From Pseudomonas kielensis (GTDB lineage Bacteria > Pseudomonadota > Gammaproteobacteria > Pseudomonadales > Pseudomonadaceae), in assembly GCF_014236655.1 (NCBI RefSeq), contig NZ_JACMYG010000017.1, forward strand, positions 1 to 64,000: a stretch of DNA of 64,000 nucleotides. Reading direction: 5' to 3'. Made by a program: the position numbers and the translations under genes. Below, piece by piece: positions 1 to 7,977 of the stretch. Within the stretch, counting starts at the first letter, position 1; the number at the start of each line of letters is the position of its first letter. The notes under the pieces were generated by a model. It did no database searches. It was not told where the DNA came from and saw only the letters and a list, made by a program, of their open reading frames with translations.

Positions 1-101
1 CAACTCCTTTCGCGCTTCGATGAACTGAAGCAACCTGCTGCCGAAAACTGCGTAACTCATTGTTTACCAAGGAGTTTCCCGTTTCGACTGCGCCGGAAGT
101 G
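1..101 (-). other. Leader of an rRNA operon (5' part, runs off left edge)
   Basis: Directly downstream of a very strong promoter reading leftwards. The sequence matches my memory of the Pseudomonas rRNA operon leader upstream of 16S rRNA (on the minus strand, an ACTCCTTGGTAAACA block and a GGTTGCTTCAGTTCATCGAAG-like block). A short open frame starting at 60 on the minus strand has no ribosome binding site and is read here as non-coding leader. The 16S gene itself is outside the window. Confidence 0.7.
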
Positions 102-164
102 GGGCGAATTATAGACACCTGGAATCTGCCGTCAACTGCTAATTTGGTTTTTCTATCAAAAGCC
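101..164 (-). promoter_or_regulatory. rRNA operon promoter with UP element and GC-rich discriminator
   Basis: On the minus strand a TTGACG -35 box (130-135) and a perfect TATAAT -10 box (108-113) are separated by 16 bases. A GC-rich discriminator (101-107) follows and an A/T-rich stretch (136-164) lies upstream, as expected for an UP element. This is the architecture of growth-rate and ppGpp controlled stable RNA promoters. Confidence 0.75.
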
Positions 165-357
165 CCAGAACCGCCCTCAATCCCGACTCTCTATATAGAA
201 GAGCAATGTCTTGCCCTGCCCCCATCAGTTCCTGGTCCTGCTTGTCCGCGCCATCACCGCCATCGATGTTCACCATCGACCCAATGAAATTCTCTTAAAA
301 ATCCTGACGCGTAACATTGGCTCCATACCAACCACGACACCCCCGGAGCACACCCTC

Positions 358-663
358 ATGAAACGCCACATCATCCTCAGCCTCGCTTTCTCCGTACTGG
401 CCACCAGTGCATTCGCCACCGACCTGGCACACCCCGTCAGCGCCACACAACAACCCGCCGTGATCGCCGAAGGTGGCTCCGACCGCCTGCAACAGAACCG
501 TGTTGCCGAAGGTGGCTCCGATCGTCTGCAACAGAACCGTGTCGCCGAAGGTGGCTCCGACCGCCTGCAACAGAACCGTGTCGCCGAAGGTGGCTCCGAC
601 CGTCTGCAACAAAACCGTGTCGCCGAAGGTGGCTCCGATCGCCTGACCCAGAACCGTGCATGA
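358..663 (+). CDS. Small exported protein with five 13-residue repeats
   Basis: A 101-residue protein. Residues 1-23 form a Sec signal peptide (MKRH, hydrophobic core, ATSAFA cleavage region). The rest is mostly five tandem copies of the unit AEGGSDRLQQNRV, the last one altered (LTQ, ending in Ala). Similar short repeat proteins occur in Pseudomonas and are sometimes annotated as 'phage infection protein', but no function is established to my knowledge. ATG 358 is chosen because it begins the signal peptide; an in-frame start at 211 would put a non-signal stretch in front. An intrinsic terminator follows. The repeats are hydrophilic, Gly/Asp/Arg/Gln rich and probably unstructured. Single-gene transcription unit, convergent with the DUF1615 gene. 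Confidence 0.75.
   Translation: MKRHIILSLAFSVLATSAFATDLAHPVSATQQPAVIAEGGSDRLQQNRVAEGGSDRLQQNRVAEGGSDRLQQNRVAEGGSDRLQQNRVAEGGSDRLTQNRA
466..660 (+). repeat. Five tandem 39-bp coding repeats
   Basis: Exact 39-bp periodicity: units start at 466, 505, 544, 583 and 622. They differ by only a few, mostly third-position changes, except the last unit, where Gln becomes Thr. The unit is in frame (13 codons), so copy number can change without a frameshift. Confidence 0.9.
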
Positions 664-685
664 ATTGCCGGTCCGCACACCTCAA

Positions 686-719
686 CAAAAAGCCCGGCAC
701 ACTCTGCCGGGCTTTTTTC
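686..719. terminator. Bidirectional intrinsic terminator
   Basis: The stem AGCCCGGCA/TGCCGGGCT (691-699 with 705-713) has a 5-base loop, an A-run before it and a T-run after it. It can therefore serve both the repeat-protein gene and the convergent DUF1615 gene. Confidence 0.85.
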
Positions 720-733
720 GCCCTCCGTCGGCC

Positions 734-1828
734 CTAACCCGCGGCTGCGCGCTTCATGCAACGCTGATAACGCTCATCGACACGCTTGGCAAACCAGGCC
801 GTGGTGAGCTTACGGGTGATTTTCGGGCTCTTTAGCTCAATCCCCGGCAACACCGCCCTGGGCAACGCCTGGCCTTGAGGCTTTTCGGCCAGCGCGAATA
901 CCCGCTTGTAGAGTTTGCTGTCTTCGAAAGCCAGACTATCCCCCAACTCCAGTTGATCGCGGATCGTGCTGTTGCGCATATCCAGGCGTTTACCCAGGCT
1001 GCGCACTGCCAGTTCAGTGGAACCCGGCAGTAGCGAACCGTAGCGGATCAAGTCGCCATCCAGCGCCAGGGAACCACCGGTCGCGCGGTTCAGTGCAGCC
1101 TGGAATGCCGCATTGCGGCTGGCGTACCAGCCGGCATTGAAGTCGGCGAAGCGATACAGCGGCTGGCTATAGCTCACCGGGTAACCGAGCAGGTGGGCGA
1201 TGCCGAAGTACATGCCGCCCCGCCGAGTGAACACCTCACGGCGGATCGAGCCGTCCACCGGGTACGGATAGTTGCGCGCCTGCTTTTCGGCAAACGCGAT
1301 GCTGACCTGCATCGGCCCACCGGTGTGCACCGGGTTGAACCCGCCGAACAGGGTCTTGCCCATGGGCACCCGGCCGATGAAGTCATCGAAGATCGCGCTG
1401 AGCTCTTTTTCGCTACGCGCCGCATTCAACCGGTCACTGTAACTTTTGCCATTGGTCGAACTGACCTGCAGGGCCCCCCGCACCAGGAGACTGGGGATAT
1501 GCGCCCTGGCAGCACGGCGGTCGATCTCGTCCCGGGCAATCTTGCCCAGCCCCGGCACTTTCGGGTCAGCCTGAAAGGTCGACTCCTGCTCGGTCACTGC
1601 CAGCACCGAACAGAGATTCTGCGAGGTCGCGGGAATCGCCTGCGCGGCAAAGGCACTATAGATGTCGTTAGCCCAACCTTGCCGGTCCACCGTACTGGCG
1701 GGCAACAAGCGTACGATCTGCGCTTTGACCTGGTCCGGCTTGGGCGCTGCATCGCGGCTACCCTGACTCGCACACCCGGCCAGCAATAGCAGCGTAGCGA
1801 GGCTGATGATCAATTGATTGGCTTGCAT
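734..1828 (-). CDS. DUF1615 (YaiW-like) outer membrane lipoprotein
   Basis: A 364-residue lipoprotein. A signal peptide ends in a lipobox with the modified cysteine at about residue 19 (LLLLAGC). The body (AQIVRLLPAS..., then LCSVLAVTEQESTFQADP) matches the DUF1615 family, which includes Escherichia coli YaiW, a surface-exposed outer membrane lipoprotein. The ExxSTF segment followed by a helical domain recalls lysozyme-like folds, but no enzyme activity is established. The start at 1828 was chosen because it opens directly on the signal peptide; the frame extends to 1960 without signal-like sequence. Monocistronic. Confidence 0.8.
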   Translation of the reverse strand: MQANQLIISLATLLLLAGCASQGSRDAAPKPDQVKAQIVRLLPASTVDRQGWANDIYSAFAAQAIPATSQNLCSVLAVTEQESTFQADPKVPGLGKIARDEIDRRAARAHIPSLLVRGALQVSSTNGKSYSDRLNAARSEKELSAIFDDFIGRVPMGKTLFGGFNPVHTGGPMQVSIAFAEKQARNYPYPVDGSIRREVFTRRGGMYFGIAHLLGYPVSYSQPLYRFADFNAGWYASRNAAFQAALNRATGGSLALDGDLIRYGSLLPGSTELAVRSLGKRLDMRNSTIRDQLELGDSLAFEDSKLYKRVFALAEKPQGQALPRAVLPGIELKSPKITRKLTTAWFAKRVDERYQRCMKRAAAG

Positions 1829-1978
1829 GGTGTGGCTCAAGGGTCCTTTTGACCGACCGGGCGAATGACTCGCACTACACTTCGGTGTTTTCCTCTGGAA
1901 AAGCAACCCGCATTGCACTTCAATGAACGATTGCTTGCGGGTGCTCTGACACCCGATCACCGACTGGAGTTCGCTGGC

Positions 1979-2593
1979 ATGCTGACAATGGATTTTCTGC
2001 TGACCTCACTGATCGTCGTGTTGATCCCCGGCACTGGCGTGGTATTTACCCTCTCCACGGCGCTGGCCGCTGGCAAACGGGCCAGTGTCTACGCTGCGCT
2101 GGGCTGCACGGGCGGGATAGTGCCGCACCTGATGGCCTCGATGCTGGGCCTCTCGGCAATCCTGCATACCAGCGCGCTGGCATTCCAGGGGCTGAAGTTT
2201 GCCGGGGTCGCCTACCTGTTGTACCTGGCCTATGCCACCTGGCGCGACCGCTCGGCATTTGCCGTCAGCGATACACCGCTCAACCTGAGTGGCGGCACCA
2301 TCATGCTGCGCGCTGGCCTGCTCAATCTGCTCAACCCCAAGCTGACGATATTCTTCCTGGCGTTTCTGCCGCAGTTCATCACGCCCAACGGGCCGTCGGC
2401 CACGGTGCAGATGCTCACCCTAAGCACAGTGTTCATGTTGATGACCTTTGCGGTATTTGTGATCTATGGCTTACTGGCGAACTTTTTTCGCACGGCCGTC
2501 ATCGAGTCACCCACCGTTCAGAACTGGCTGCGCCGCGGATTTGCCGCATCGTTCGCCGCACTGGGCCTGAACCTGGCGTTTGCCCAGCGCTGA
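1979..2593 (+). CDS. LysE/RhtB-family amino acid exporter
   Basis: An integral inner membrane protein of 204 residues with about six hydrophobic segments. The N-terminal LIPGTGVVFTLSTALAAGKR segment is a slightly divergent form of the IPGP-type signature of LysE/RhtB exporters, and LNLLNPKLTIFFLAFLPQF is the second typical block. Members export amino acids or related metabolites; the substrate cannot be told here. GGAG at 1966-1969 sits 9 bases before ATG 1979; an alternative ATG lies at 1988. The first signature has GTG where most members have GPG. Confidence 0.8.
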   Translation: MLTMDFLLTSLIVVLIPGTGVVFTLSTALAAGKRASVYAALGCTGGIVPHLMASMLGLSAILHTSALAFQGLKFAGVAYLLYLAYATWRDRSAFAVSDTPLNLSGGTIMLRAGLLNLLNPKLTIFFLAFLPQFITPNGPSATVQMLTLSTVFMLMTFAVFVIYGLLANFFRTAVIESPTVQNWLRRGFAASFAALGLNLAFAQR

Positions 2594-2609
2594 GCCTCCC
2601 CATGGGGCG

Positions 2610-3209
2610 ATGATAAAGACACCACCCACTACCAGAACGGCAGATCACAGGTTGCTCGACAGCTATGCCATCGAACGCATGGCCTTTGCTCGCAAACTGG
2701 TGAGCACCACCGATCGGGTATTCAGCTTCATCACAGCCGAAGGCGCCATCGCCGACCTGTTGCGCACCCGCGTGGCACCGTTGCTGTTACCCAAAATGGC
2801 GGCACTGGAGCGGGCTCGCGAGTGGTTGTTCCGCACCGTGTCGCAAATCACCCTGAACTACCGCGCGATGCCACTCAGTGCGGGCCATGCCGGCACGGTG
2901 TTCGGTGGCGATCGCCTGCCGTGGGTACAGGATGCTGAGCGCGACAACTTTTCCAGCCTCGCCCTCCCCGCCTGGCAGGTGCATGTGTACGGCGACACCA
3001 GCGACGAAATGCGCGCCTGGTGCAGCGATCATCACCTGGCGCTGCAGGTGTTCGCCTACACGCCCGCCCATGCAAAAGCCGGCCTGGCGTGCAATGGGTT
3101 CTACCTGTTGCGGCCTGACAGCTACGTAGCGCTCGCCGACCCGGGCGCTGACCCGAAAGTCATCGAGCGCTACTTTCACGCTCATGGGATCAAGCCGTTC
3201 ATGAGCTGA
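2610..3209 (+). pseudogene. C-terminal remnant of an FAD-dependent aromatic monooxygenase
   Basis: About 199 residues. The first part (LLDSYAIERMAFARKLVSTTDRVFSF) looks like the end of the FAD domain of PHBH/phenol hydroxylase-type monooxygenases. The rest resembles their thioredoxin-like C-terminal domain (LALQVFAYTP..., then GFYLLRPDSYVALADP). The roughly 330-residue N-terminal part with the GxGxxG FAD motif and the GD motif is absent, and upstream sequence belongs to the LysE gene. Either a decayed gene after a 5' deletion or a stand-alone thioredoxin-fold fragment. ATG 2610 starts 16 bases after the LysE stop; a start at 2580 would overlap that gene. Confidence 0.6.
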
Positions 3210-3227
3210 GCGCGCGCCCGTAGCGGG

Positions 3228-4202
3228 TCAGATTCCGCTAAGCGCCAGGTCCATGGCGAAGTAGGTGAAGATCAGGTCCGCACCGGCGCGCTTGATCGCA
3301 CCCAGGCTCTCGCGCACCACCCGCTCTTCGTCGATCGCCCCGGCGGCCGCGCCGAACTTGATCATCGCGTACTCGCCACTGACCTGATACGCCGCCAGCG
3401 GCAACCGCGAGGCTTCGCGGATATCGCGGATGATGTCCAGATAGGCGCCGGCGGGCTTGACCATCAGCGCATCGGCACCCTCCTGCTCATCCAGCAGCGA
3501 TTCGCGCACGGCTTCGCGGCGATTCATCGGGTTCATCTGGTAGCTCTTGCGATCGCCCTTGAGCGCACTGCCACCGGCCTCGCGGAACGGGCCGTAGAGG
3601 GCCGAGGCAAACTTGGTCGAATAGGCCATGATCGACGTCTGGTGGAAGCCAGCAGCGTCCAGGGCGCGGCGAATGGCCTGCACCTGCCCGTCCATGGCCG
3701 CCGAGGGTGCAATCACATCCGCCCCGGCACGCGCGGCGGCGACGGCTTGCTGGCCAAGGTTGAACAGCGTCAGGTCGTTGTCGACTTCGGCGCCATGCAT
3801 CACCCCGCAGTGGCCATGATCGGTGTACTCGCAGAAGCAGGTGTCGGACATGACGATCATTTCCGGCACCGCGTCCTTGCAGATCCGCGCCATGCGCGAC
3901 ACCAGACCGTTTTCCCGCCAGGTGTCGCTGCCATTGCCATCCAGGTGGTGCGACACCCCAAAGGTCATCACCGACTGGATACCGGCCCGGGCGTAACGCT
4001 CGATTTCACCGGCCAGTTTCGACTCGGGAATCCGCCGCACACCCGGCATGCTGGTGATCGGTACGAAATCGTCGATTTCTTCCTCGACAAAGATCGGCAA
4101 CACCAGGTCATTGAGGCTGAACTCGGTTTCCTGGAACAGCTTGCGCAGTTGCGGGGTGCGCCGCAAACGGCGTGGACGGGCTTCGGGGAACTGGCTGGAC
4201 AT
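3228..4202 (-). CDS. hemB: Delta-aminolevulinic acid dehydratase (porphobilinogen synthase), zinc-site type
   Basis: Condenses two 5-aminolevulinate molecules into porphobilinogen in tetrapyrrole synthesis. The length, 324 residues, is that of E. coli HemB. Schiff-base lysines are at about K197 (AYSTKF) and K249 (LMVKPAG). The active-site metal loop carries three cysteines (C122, C124, C132; TCFCEYTDHGHC), the zinc-binding signature. The main HemB of P. aeruginosa instead has the cysteine-free, magnesium-type loop, so this is probably a second hemB paralogue. An AGGAAA ribosome site precedes ATG 4202. Monocistronic; divergent from the following LysE-family gene. Confidence 0.93.
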   Translation of the reverse strand: MSSQFPEARPRRLRRTPQLRKLFQETEFSLNDLVLPIFVEEEIDDFVPITSMPGVRRIPESKLAGEIERYARAGIQSVMTFGVSHHLDGNGSDTWRENGLVSRMARICKDAVPEMIVMSDTCFCEYTDHGHCGVMHGAEVDNDLTLFNLGQQAVAAARAGADVIAPSAAMDGQVQAIRRALDAAGFHQTSIMAYSTKFASALYGPFREAGGSALKGDRKSYQMNPMNRREAVRESLLDEQEGADALMVKPAGAYLDIIRDIREASRLPLAAYQVSGEYAMIKFGAAAGAIDEERVVRESLGAIKRAGADLIFTYFAMDLALSGI

Positions 4203-4435
4203 GAAATTTCCTGGCAGGAGGCCAAAGGCCTGAACAAGACAAAAAGTGCTGGAGGCGCGAGCTTATGCCCCTCGCCCCTGCTGGCACAAATGCCGGTGAG
4301 GCAAGAGTTTATTGCGAAAACAGTAACAATAGAACCCGAGGGGCCCCATCCCCTGACAGTGACTCACAGTTCAACTAATCTGCCTAACGCACCCACGGTG
4401 GGTGACAAACCCCGAAGGATACGGAGTGAGCCCAG

Positions 4436-5056
4436 ATGTTTGAGATACACAACTACGGCAGTTTCATCGCGGCGATCGTGATTTTCCAACTGATCCCCGG
4501 CCCTGGCACCTTTGCCATCCTCAATGCCACCGCCCGCAACGGCATCGGCGCCGGTTTTGGCGCGGTGCTGGGGACCCTGCTGGGGGATGCGACCTACATG
4601 ATTGCCGCTGCGGCCGGCCTGGCAGCGCTGATGAGCGCCAACCCGCTGCTGTTCCAGGGGCTGCAGTGGTTCGGTGCAGCGTACCTGTGCTGGATGGGCA
4701 TACAAATGTTGCGCACCCCGGTGGCGCAACATGACGCGGCCCTGGAACCGCGACGCTCGGCGCGCACCTATTTGCGCAACGCCCTGGTCATCAGCCTGAC
4801 CAACCCGAAGGTCATGCTGTTTTTCGTGGCGTTCTTCCCGCTGTTCATCAGCCCGGGGTCGTCGACGGTGACCCTGGTGGCGATGATGGTCCACGTGACC
4901 CTGATCAGCCTGCTGTACCAGGGCGCCCTGGTGCTGATCGGCAACGCCGCGGCGATCCGCTTGAAGGCCCTGCCCCTGGCCCGGACCATTGCCACCCGGG
5001 TGGCAGCCATCGCGCTGATCGGCTTTGGCCTCAAGCTGGCGGCCAGCAACCGCTAA
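4436..5056 (+). CDS. LysE/RhtB-family amino acid exporter
   Basis: A 206-residue inner membrane protein with a canonical family signature (IPGPGTFAILNATARNG at about residues 20-36) and LTNPKVMLFFVAFFPLF near residue 125. About six membrane segments. Exports an amino acid or derivative; substrate unknown. GGAG lies 12 bases upstream of ATG 4436. Shares the 233-base divergent region with hemB. It is not a close copy of the exporter at 1979-2593. Confidence 0.85.
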   Translation: MFEIHNYGSFIAAIVIFQLIPGPGTFAILNATARNGIGAGFGAVLGTLLGDATYMIAAAAGLAALMSANPLLFQGLQWFGAAYLCWMGIQMLRTPVAQHDAALEPRRSARTYLRNALVISLTNPKVMLFFVAFFPLFISPGSSTVTLVAMMVHVTLISLLYQGALVLIGNAAAIRLKALPLARTIATRVAAIALIGFGLKLAASNR

Positions 5057-5101
5057 CCCAGCGCCCAGGTACGCCACTGCACCCGGCAGTGGCGGACCGG
5101 T

Positions 5102-5803
5102 TCAAGGCTTGGGAATTTCCAACCCGCGCACTACCGCCGGGCGCGCCAGGAAGCGCTCCAGTACCCGCAGCACATTGGGGAAGTTATTGATCCCCACCAA
5201 GTCGCCGGCCTCATAAAATCCGATCAGGTTGCGTACCCACGGGAAGATCGCGATGTCGGCAATGGTGTAGCGCTCACCCATGATCCAGTCACGCCCTTGC
5301 AGGCGTTCGTCGAGTACCTTCAGCAAGCGGGTGCTCTCGGCGACATAACGGTCCCGCGGACGTTTGTCCTCGTACTCCTTGCCGGCGAATTTATTGAAAA
5401 AGCCCAACTGGCCGAACATCGGGCCGATACCGCCCATCTGGAACATCAGCCACTGAATCGTCTCGTAACGTGCCGCCGACTCCTGGGCCAGCAGTTGCCC
5501 GCTCTTGTCGGCGAGGTAAATCAGGATCGCTCCGGACTCGAACAGCGCCATCGGCTTGTCGTCGGGGCCGTGAGGGTCGAGGATCGCCGGAATCTTGTTG
5601 TTGGGATTGAGCGACAGGAACGCCGGGGACATCTGGTCGTTGGTCTCGAAACTCACGCGATGGGCCTCGTACGGCAAGCCGATCTCTTCGAGCATGATCG
5701 AGACTTTGACCCCGTTTGGCGTAGGCAACGAGTAGAGTTGAAGCCACTCGGGGAACTGGGCAGGCCATTTTTCAGTAATCGGGAACGCTGACAAATCGGT
5801 CAT
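5102..5803 (-). CDS. Nu-class glutathione S-transferase (YghU/YfcG-like)
   Basis: 233 residues. The N-terminal thioredoxin-fold half contains LYSLPTPNGVKVSIMLEE, where the TPNG segment replaces the catalytic Tyr/Ser of classical GSTs and is typical of nu-class enzymes. It is followed by NPNNKIPAILD (cis-Pro) and LFESGAILIYLADK (glutathione contact). The all-helical C-terminal half contains ERYTIADIAIFPWV. Such enzymes act as glutathione-dependent disulfide reductases or peroxidases. Start at 5803 chosen over an upstream in-frame ATG because it gives the usual N-terminus. Single gene. Confidence 0.88.
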   Translation of the reverse strand: MTDLSAFPITEKWPAQFPEWLQLYSLPTPNGVKVSIMLEEIGLPYEAHRVSFETNDQMSPAFLSLNPNNKIPAILDPHGPDDKPMALFESGAILIYLADKSGQLLAQESAARYETIQWLMFQMGGIGPMFGQLGFFNKFAGKEYEDKRPRDRYVAESTRLLKVLDERLQGRDWIMGERYTIADIAIFPWVRNLIGFYEAGDLVGINNFPNVLRVLERFLARPAVVRGLEIPKP

Positions 5804-6135
5804 AGTGAACATCCAGTGACAATTCAACGGCTGAGTTTTGGCCTAACACGCGGCACACGGCCGGCCTGTACGCGGGCTAGCTTATAGCGAGCCTGCCGGC
5901 GCCGGCATCTTAAATCGGAAACATTATGTCGCTAACCTTCCCCCATTCTCAGCGTTACCCCGGATAAAGTGCGCGCCCGCAGATTCCAATCGAACCAATG
6001 GCCCTCAGCGGACTCTGAAGGCAGCGCGCGCGCAAGATGACTCGCCCAACGACATGGAAAACCATCCGAAGCCGGGAGCTTGCGGTGGAAAGGTTTGTCA
6101 GCCTTAACCTGAATGTGCTGAAGAACTAATACTTG
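5804..6135. other. Intergenic region between GST and histidine phosphatase genes
   Basis: 332 bases between two divergent genes. A short GC-rich inverted repeat (GCCGGCGCCGGC near 5897-5908) is visible. I see no convincing small gene, RNA or clear promoter. Confidence 0.4.
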
Positions 6136-6810
6136 ATGAGAAACCCACTGCAGATCACCCAACGCCTGAAACAGCGCGCCTTCGTGTTCCTCCCTGCACT
6201 GCTGACTACCTGCGCCCTGCTGCTGTCGCTGGAGTCGAGCGAAAGCCGCGCCCAGCCGGTTGATGGCACCCAGACCCTGGTGTTTTTGCGGCATGCGGAA
6301 AAACCGGCCGGCGGTCTCGGACAACTCAATTGCCAGGGCCTGAACCGCGCCATCGATCTGGCACAGCTGCTGCCCGAAAAATTCGGCAAAGCCGATTTCG
6401 TGTTTGCCGCCAACCCGACCCGCAATGTCGAGGAAGGCGAGCTCGACAACTCCTACAGCTACATCCGTCCCCTGATGACCATCAGCCCGAGCGCGATCAA
6501 GCTGGGCCTGCCGGTGAACATCGAGTTTTCCGCCAACGACACCAGTGAACTGGCGGACGAACTGCTCCACGACAAGTACCACAACTCGATCATCTACACC
6601 GCCTGGTCCCATGGCTACTTGCCAGAGCTGATCAACAAGGTGGCGCGCGAAGCGGTGGGCAGCAAGCTGTCGATCACCGAGGACTGGGAGTCCGGCGACT
6701 TCGACTCGATGTACGTCCTGACCCTGACCTGGCACAACGGCAAGGCCACCTTGCAGAGCCAGCATTACAAACAGGGCCTGGACAATGGCCAGGAGAGCTG
6801 CCCGACCTGA
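6136..6810 (+). CDS. Exported histidine phosphatase superfamily protein
   Basis: 224 residues. A basic N-terminus and hydrophobic stretch (residues about 15-36, FVFLPALLTTCALLLSL) indicate a signal peptide or anchor. The LVFLRHAEKP segment supplies the catalytic RHxE motif with the phosphorylated histidine, and the later WSHGYLPEL supplies the second histidine. This places it in branch 1 or a related clade of phosphoglycerate-mutase-like phosphatases, acting in the periplasm. ATG 6136 is chosen; a TTG codon precedes it. Followed at short distance by the permease gene in the same direction. Confidence 0.78.
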   Translation: MRNPLQITQRLKQRAFVFLPALLTTCALLLSLESSESRAQPVDGTQTLVFLRHAEKPAGGLGQLNCQGLNRAIDLAQLLPEKFGKADFVFAANPTRNVEEGELDNSYSYIRPLMTISPSAIKLGLPVNIEFSANDTSELADELLHDKYHNSIIYTAWSHGYLPELINKVAREAVGSKLSITEDWESGDFDSMYVLTLTWHNGKATLQSQHYKQGLDNGQESCPT

Positions 6811-6886
6811 CAGGGCGGCCGCACCAGCGCAGGGCCCGGGGTGAGGTATGATGCGCGACCTGTCCCCCTGTACCCGGAACCCCTGT

Positions 6887-7939
6887 ATGTCCAACTTCTT
6901 AACCACCCCCAACCGGGGCTGGTCGTTCTGGTGCAAGCCGGCCCTGTTCCTGTTGGTGGCCTGCATTGGCCTCTACTACGTCAAGTGGTCCCCGTACTAC
7001 TTCAAGGCCTTTACCGCTGCCGACAGCCACAGCATTGGCGCCTCGATTCTCAACGACGCGCAAACCGCCCCCCTGGCCGCCGCATTGACGTACGCCAAGG
7101 TGTACTTCCTGGCAATCTGGAAGGCCGCCGTCCTGGCGGTAATCCTCGGTTCCCTGCTGCAAGTCCTGATCCCGCGGGACTGGCTGCTGCGGCTGTTCGG
7201 CCGCGCGGGCTTCGCCTCCACCCTGCGCGGGGGCCTGTTCGCCCTGCCCGGCATGATGTGCAGCTGTTGTGCAGCGCCGGTAGCCGCCGGCATGCGCCGG
7301 CAAAACGTATCCGTGGGTGCGGCGCTGGCATTCTGGATCGGCAACCCGGTGCTGAACCCGGCCACCCTGGTATTCATGGGTTTTGTCCTGGGGTGGGGCT
7401 TTACCGCCCTGCGACTGGTCGCCGGCATCGTGTTGGTGCTGGGGGTTTCGCTGGTGGCCCAGCGCATTTCGCGACCCGAGCAAGTGCCACAAGCCGCCCT
7501 GCAAGCCGTGGAAAACGTCAGCACCACGGATTCGCAACCCTTCCTCGGCCGCTGGATCCGCACCCTGTGGCAATTGTTCTGGAGCACCATTCCGGTCTAC
7601 ATCCTGGCCGTATTGGTGCTGGGTGCCGCGCGGGTCTGGCTGTTTCCCCACGTTGACGGGGCGATGGCAGACAGCTTGTGGTGGCTGGTACCGCTGGCCA
7701 TCGTCGGCACCCTGTTCGTGATCCCCACCGCGGCGGAAATCCCGATCGTGCAGACCATGATGGCCCTGGGCATGGGCACCGGCCCGGCGGTTGCGCTGTT
7801 GATGACCCTGCCCAGCATCAGCCTGCCGTCGCTGCTGATGCTGCGCAAAGACTTCGACACCCGGGTGCTGGTGACCGTGGCCCTGCTGACCATGCTGGTC
7901 GGCGGGCTGTGCGGGCTGATCGGCGCGCTGATACTGTAA
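6887..7939 (+). CDS. Metal/metalloid permease (ArsP/DUF318 family)
   Basis: A 350-residue inner membrane protein with roughly eight to ten membrane segments. The segment PGMMCSCCAAPVAAGMRR at about residues 122-139 and the repeated GNPVLNPATL block are hallmarks of the PF03773 permeases (ArsP, SO_0444-type efflux proteins), in which the cysteine motif is thought to contact the metal or organoarsenical. Substrate not deducible; Cu/Zn or arsenical efflux are candidates. Start set at ATG 6887; upstream in-frame ATGs at 6848 and 6851 overlap a TATGAT promoter-like sequence and would add a non-conserved leader. Confidence 0.75.
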   Translation: MSNFLTTPNRGWSFWCKPALFLLVACIGLYYVKWSPYYFKAFTAADSHSIGASILNDAQTAPLAAALTYAKVYFLAIWKAAVLAVILGSLLQVLIPRDWLLRLFGRAGFASTLRGGLFALPGMMCSCCAAPVAAGMRRQNVSVGAALAFWIGNPVLNPATLVFMGFVLGWGFTALRLVAGIVLVLGVSLVAQRISRPEQVPQAALQAVENVSTTDSQPFLGRWIRTLWQLFWSTIPVYILAVLVLGAARVWLFPHVDGAMADSLWWLVPLAIVGTLFVIPTAAEIPIVQTMMALGMGTGPAVALLMTLPSISLPSLLMLRKDFDTRVLVTVALLTMLVGGLCGLIGALIL

Positions 7940-7977
7940 GGCACGTGGCAAGGCGCTGAACGGTCGGCGCCTTGTTC

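Noticed and set aside
1..60. Partial protein frame on the minus strand starting MSYAVFGSRLLQF
   Set aside because: It lies in the leader of the rRNA operon promoter, has no ribosome binding site and no recognisable family.
211..357. Longer N-terminus for the repeat protein
   Set aside because: The signal peptide begins at 358; the upstream part looks like untranslated sequence.
466..660. CRISPR-like regular repeats
   Set aside because: Units are contiguous with no spacers and encode a 13-residue peptide repeat.
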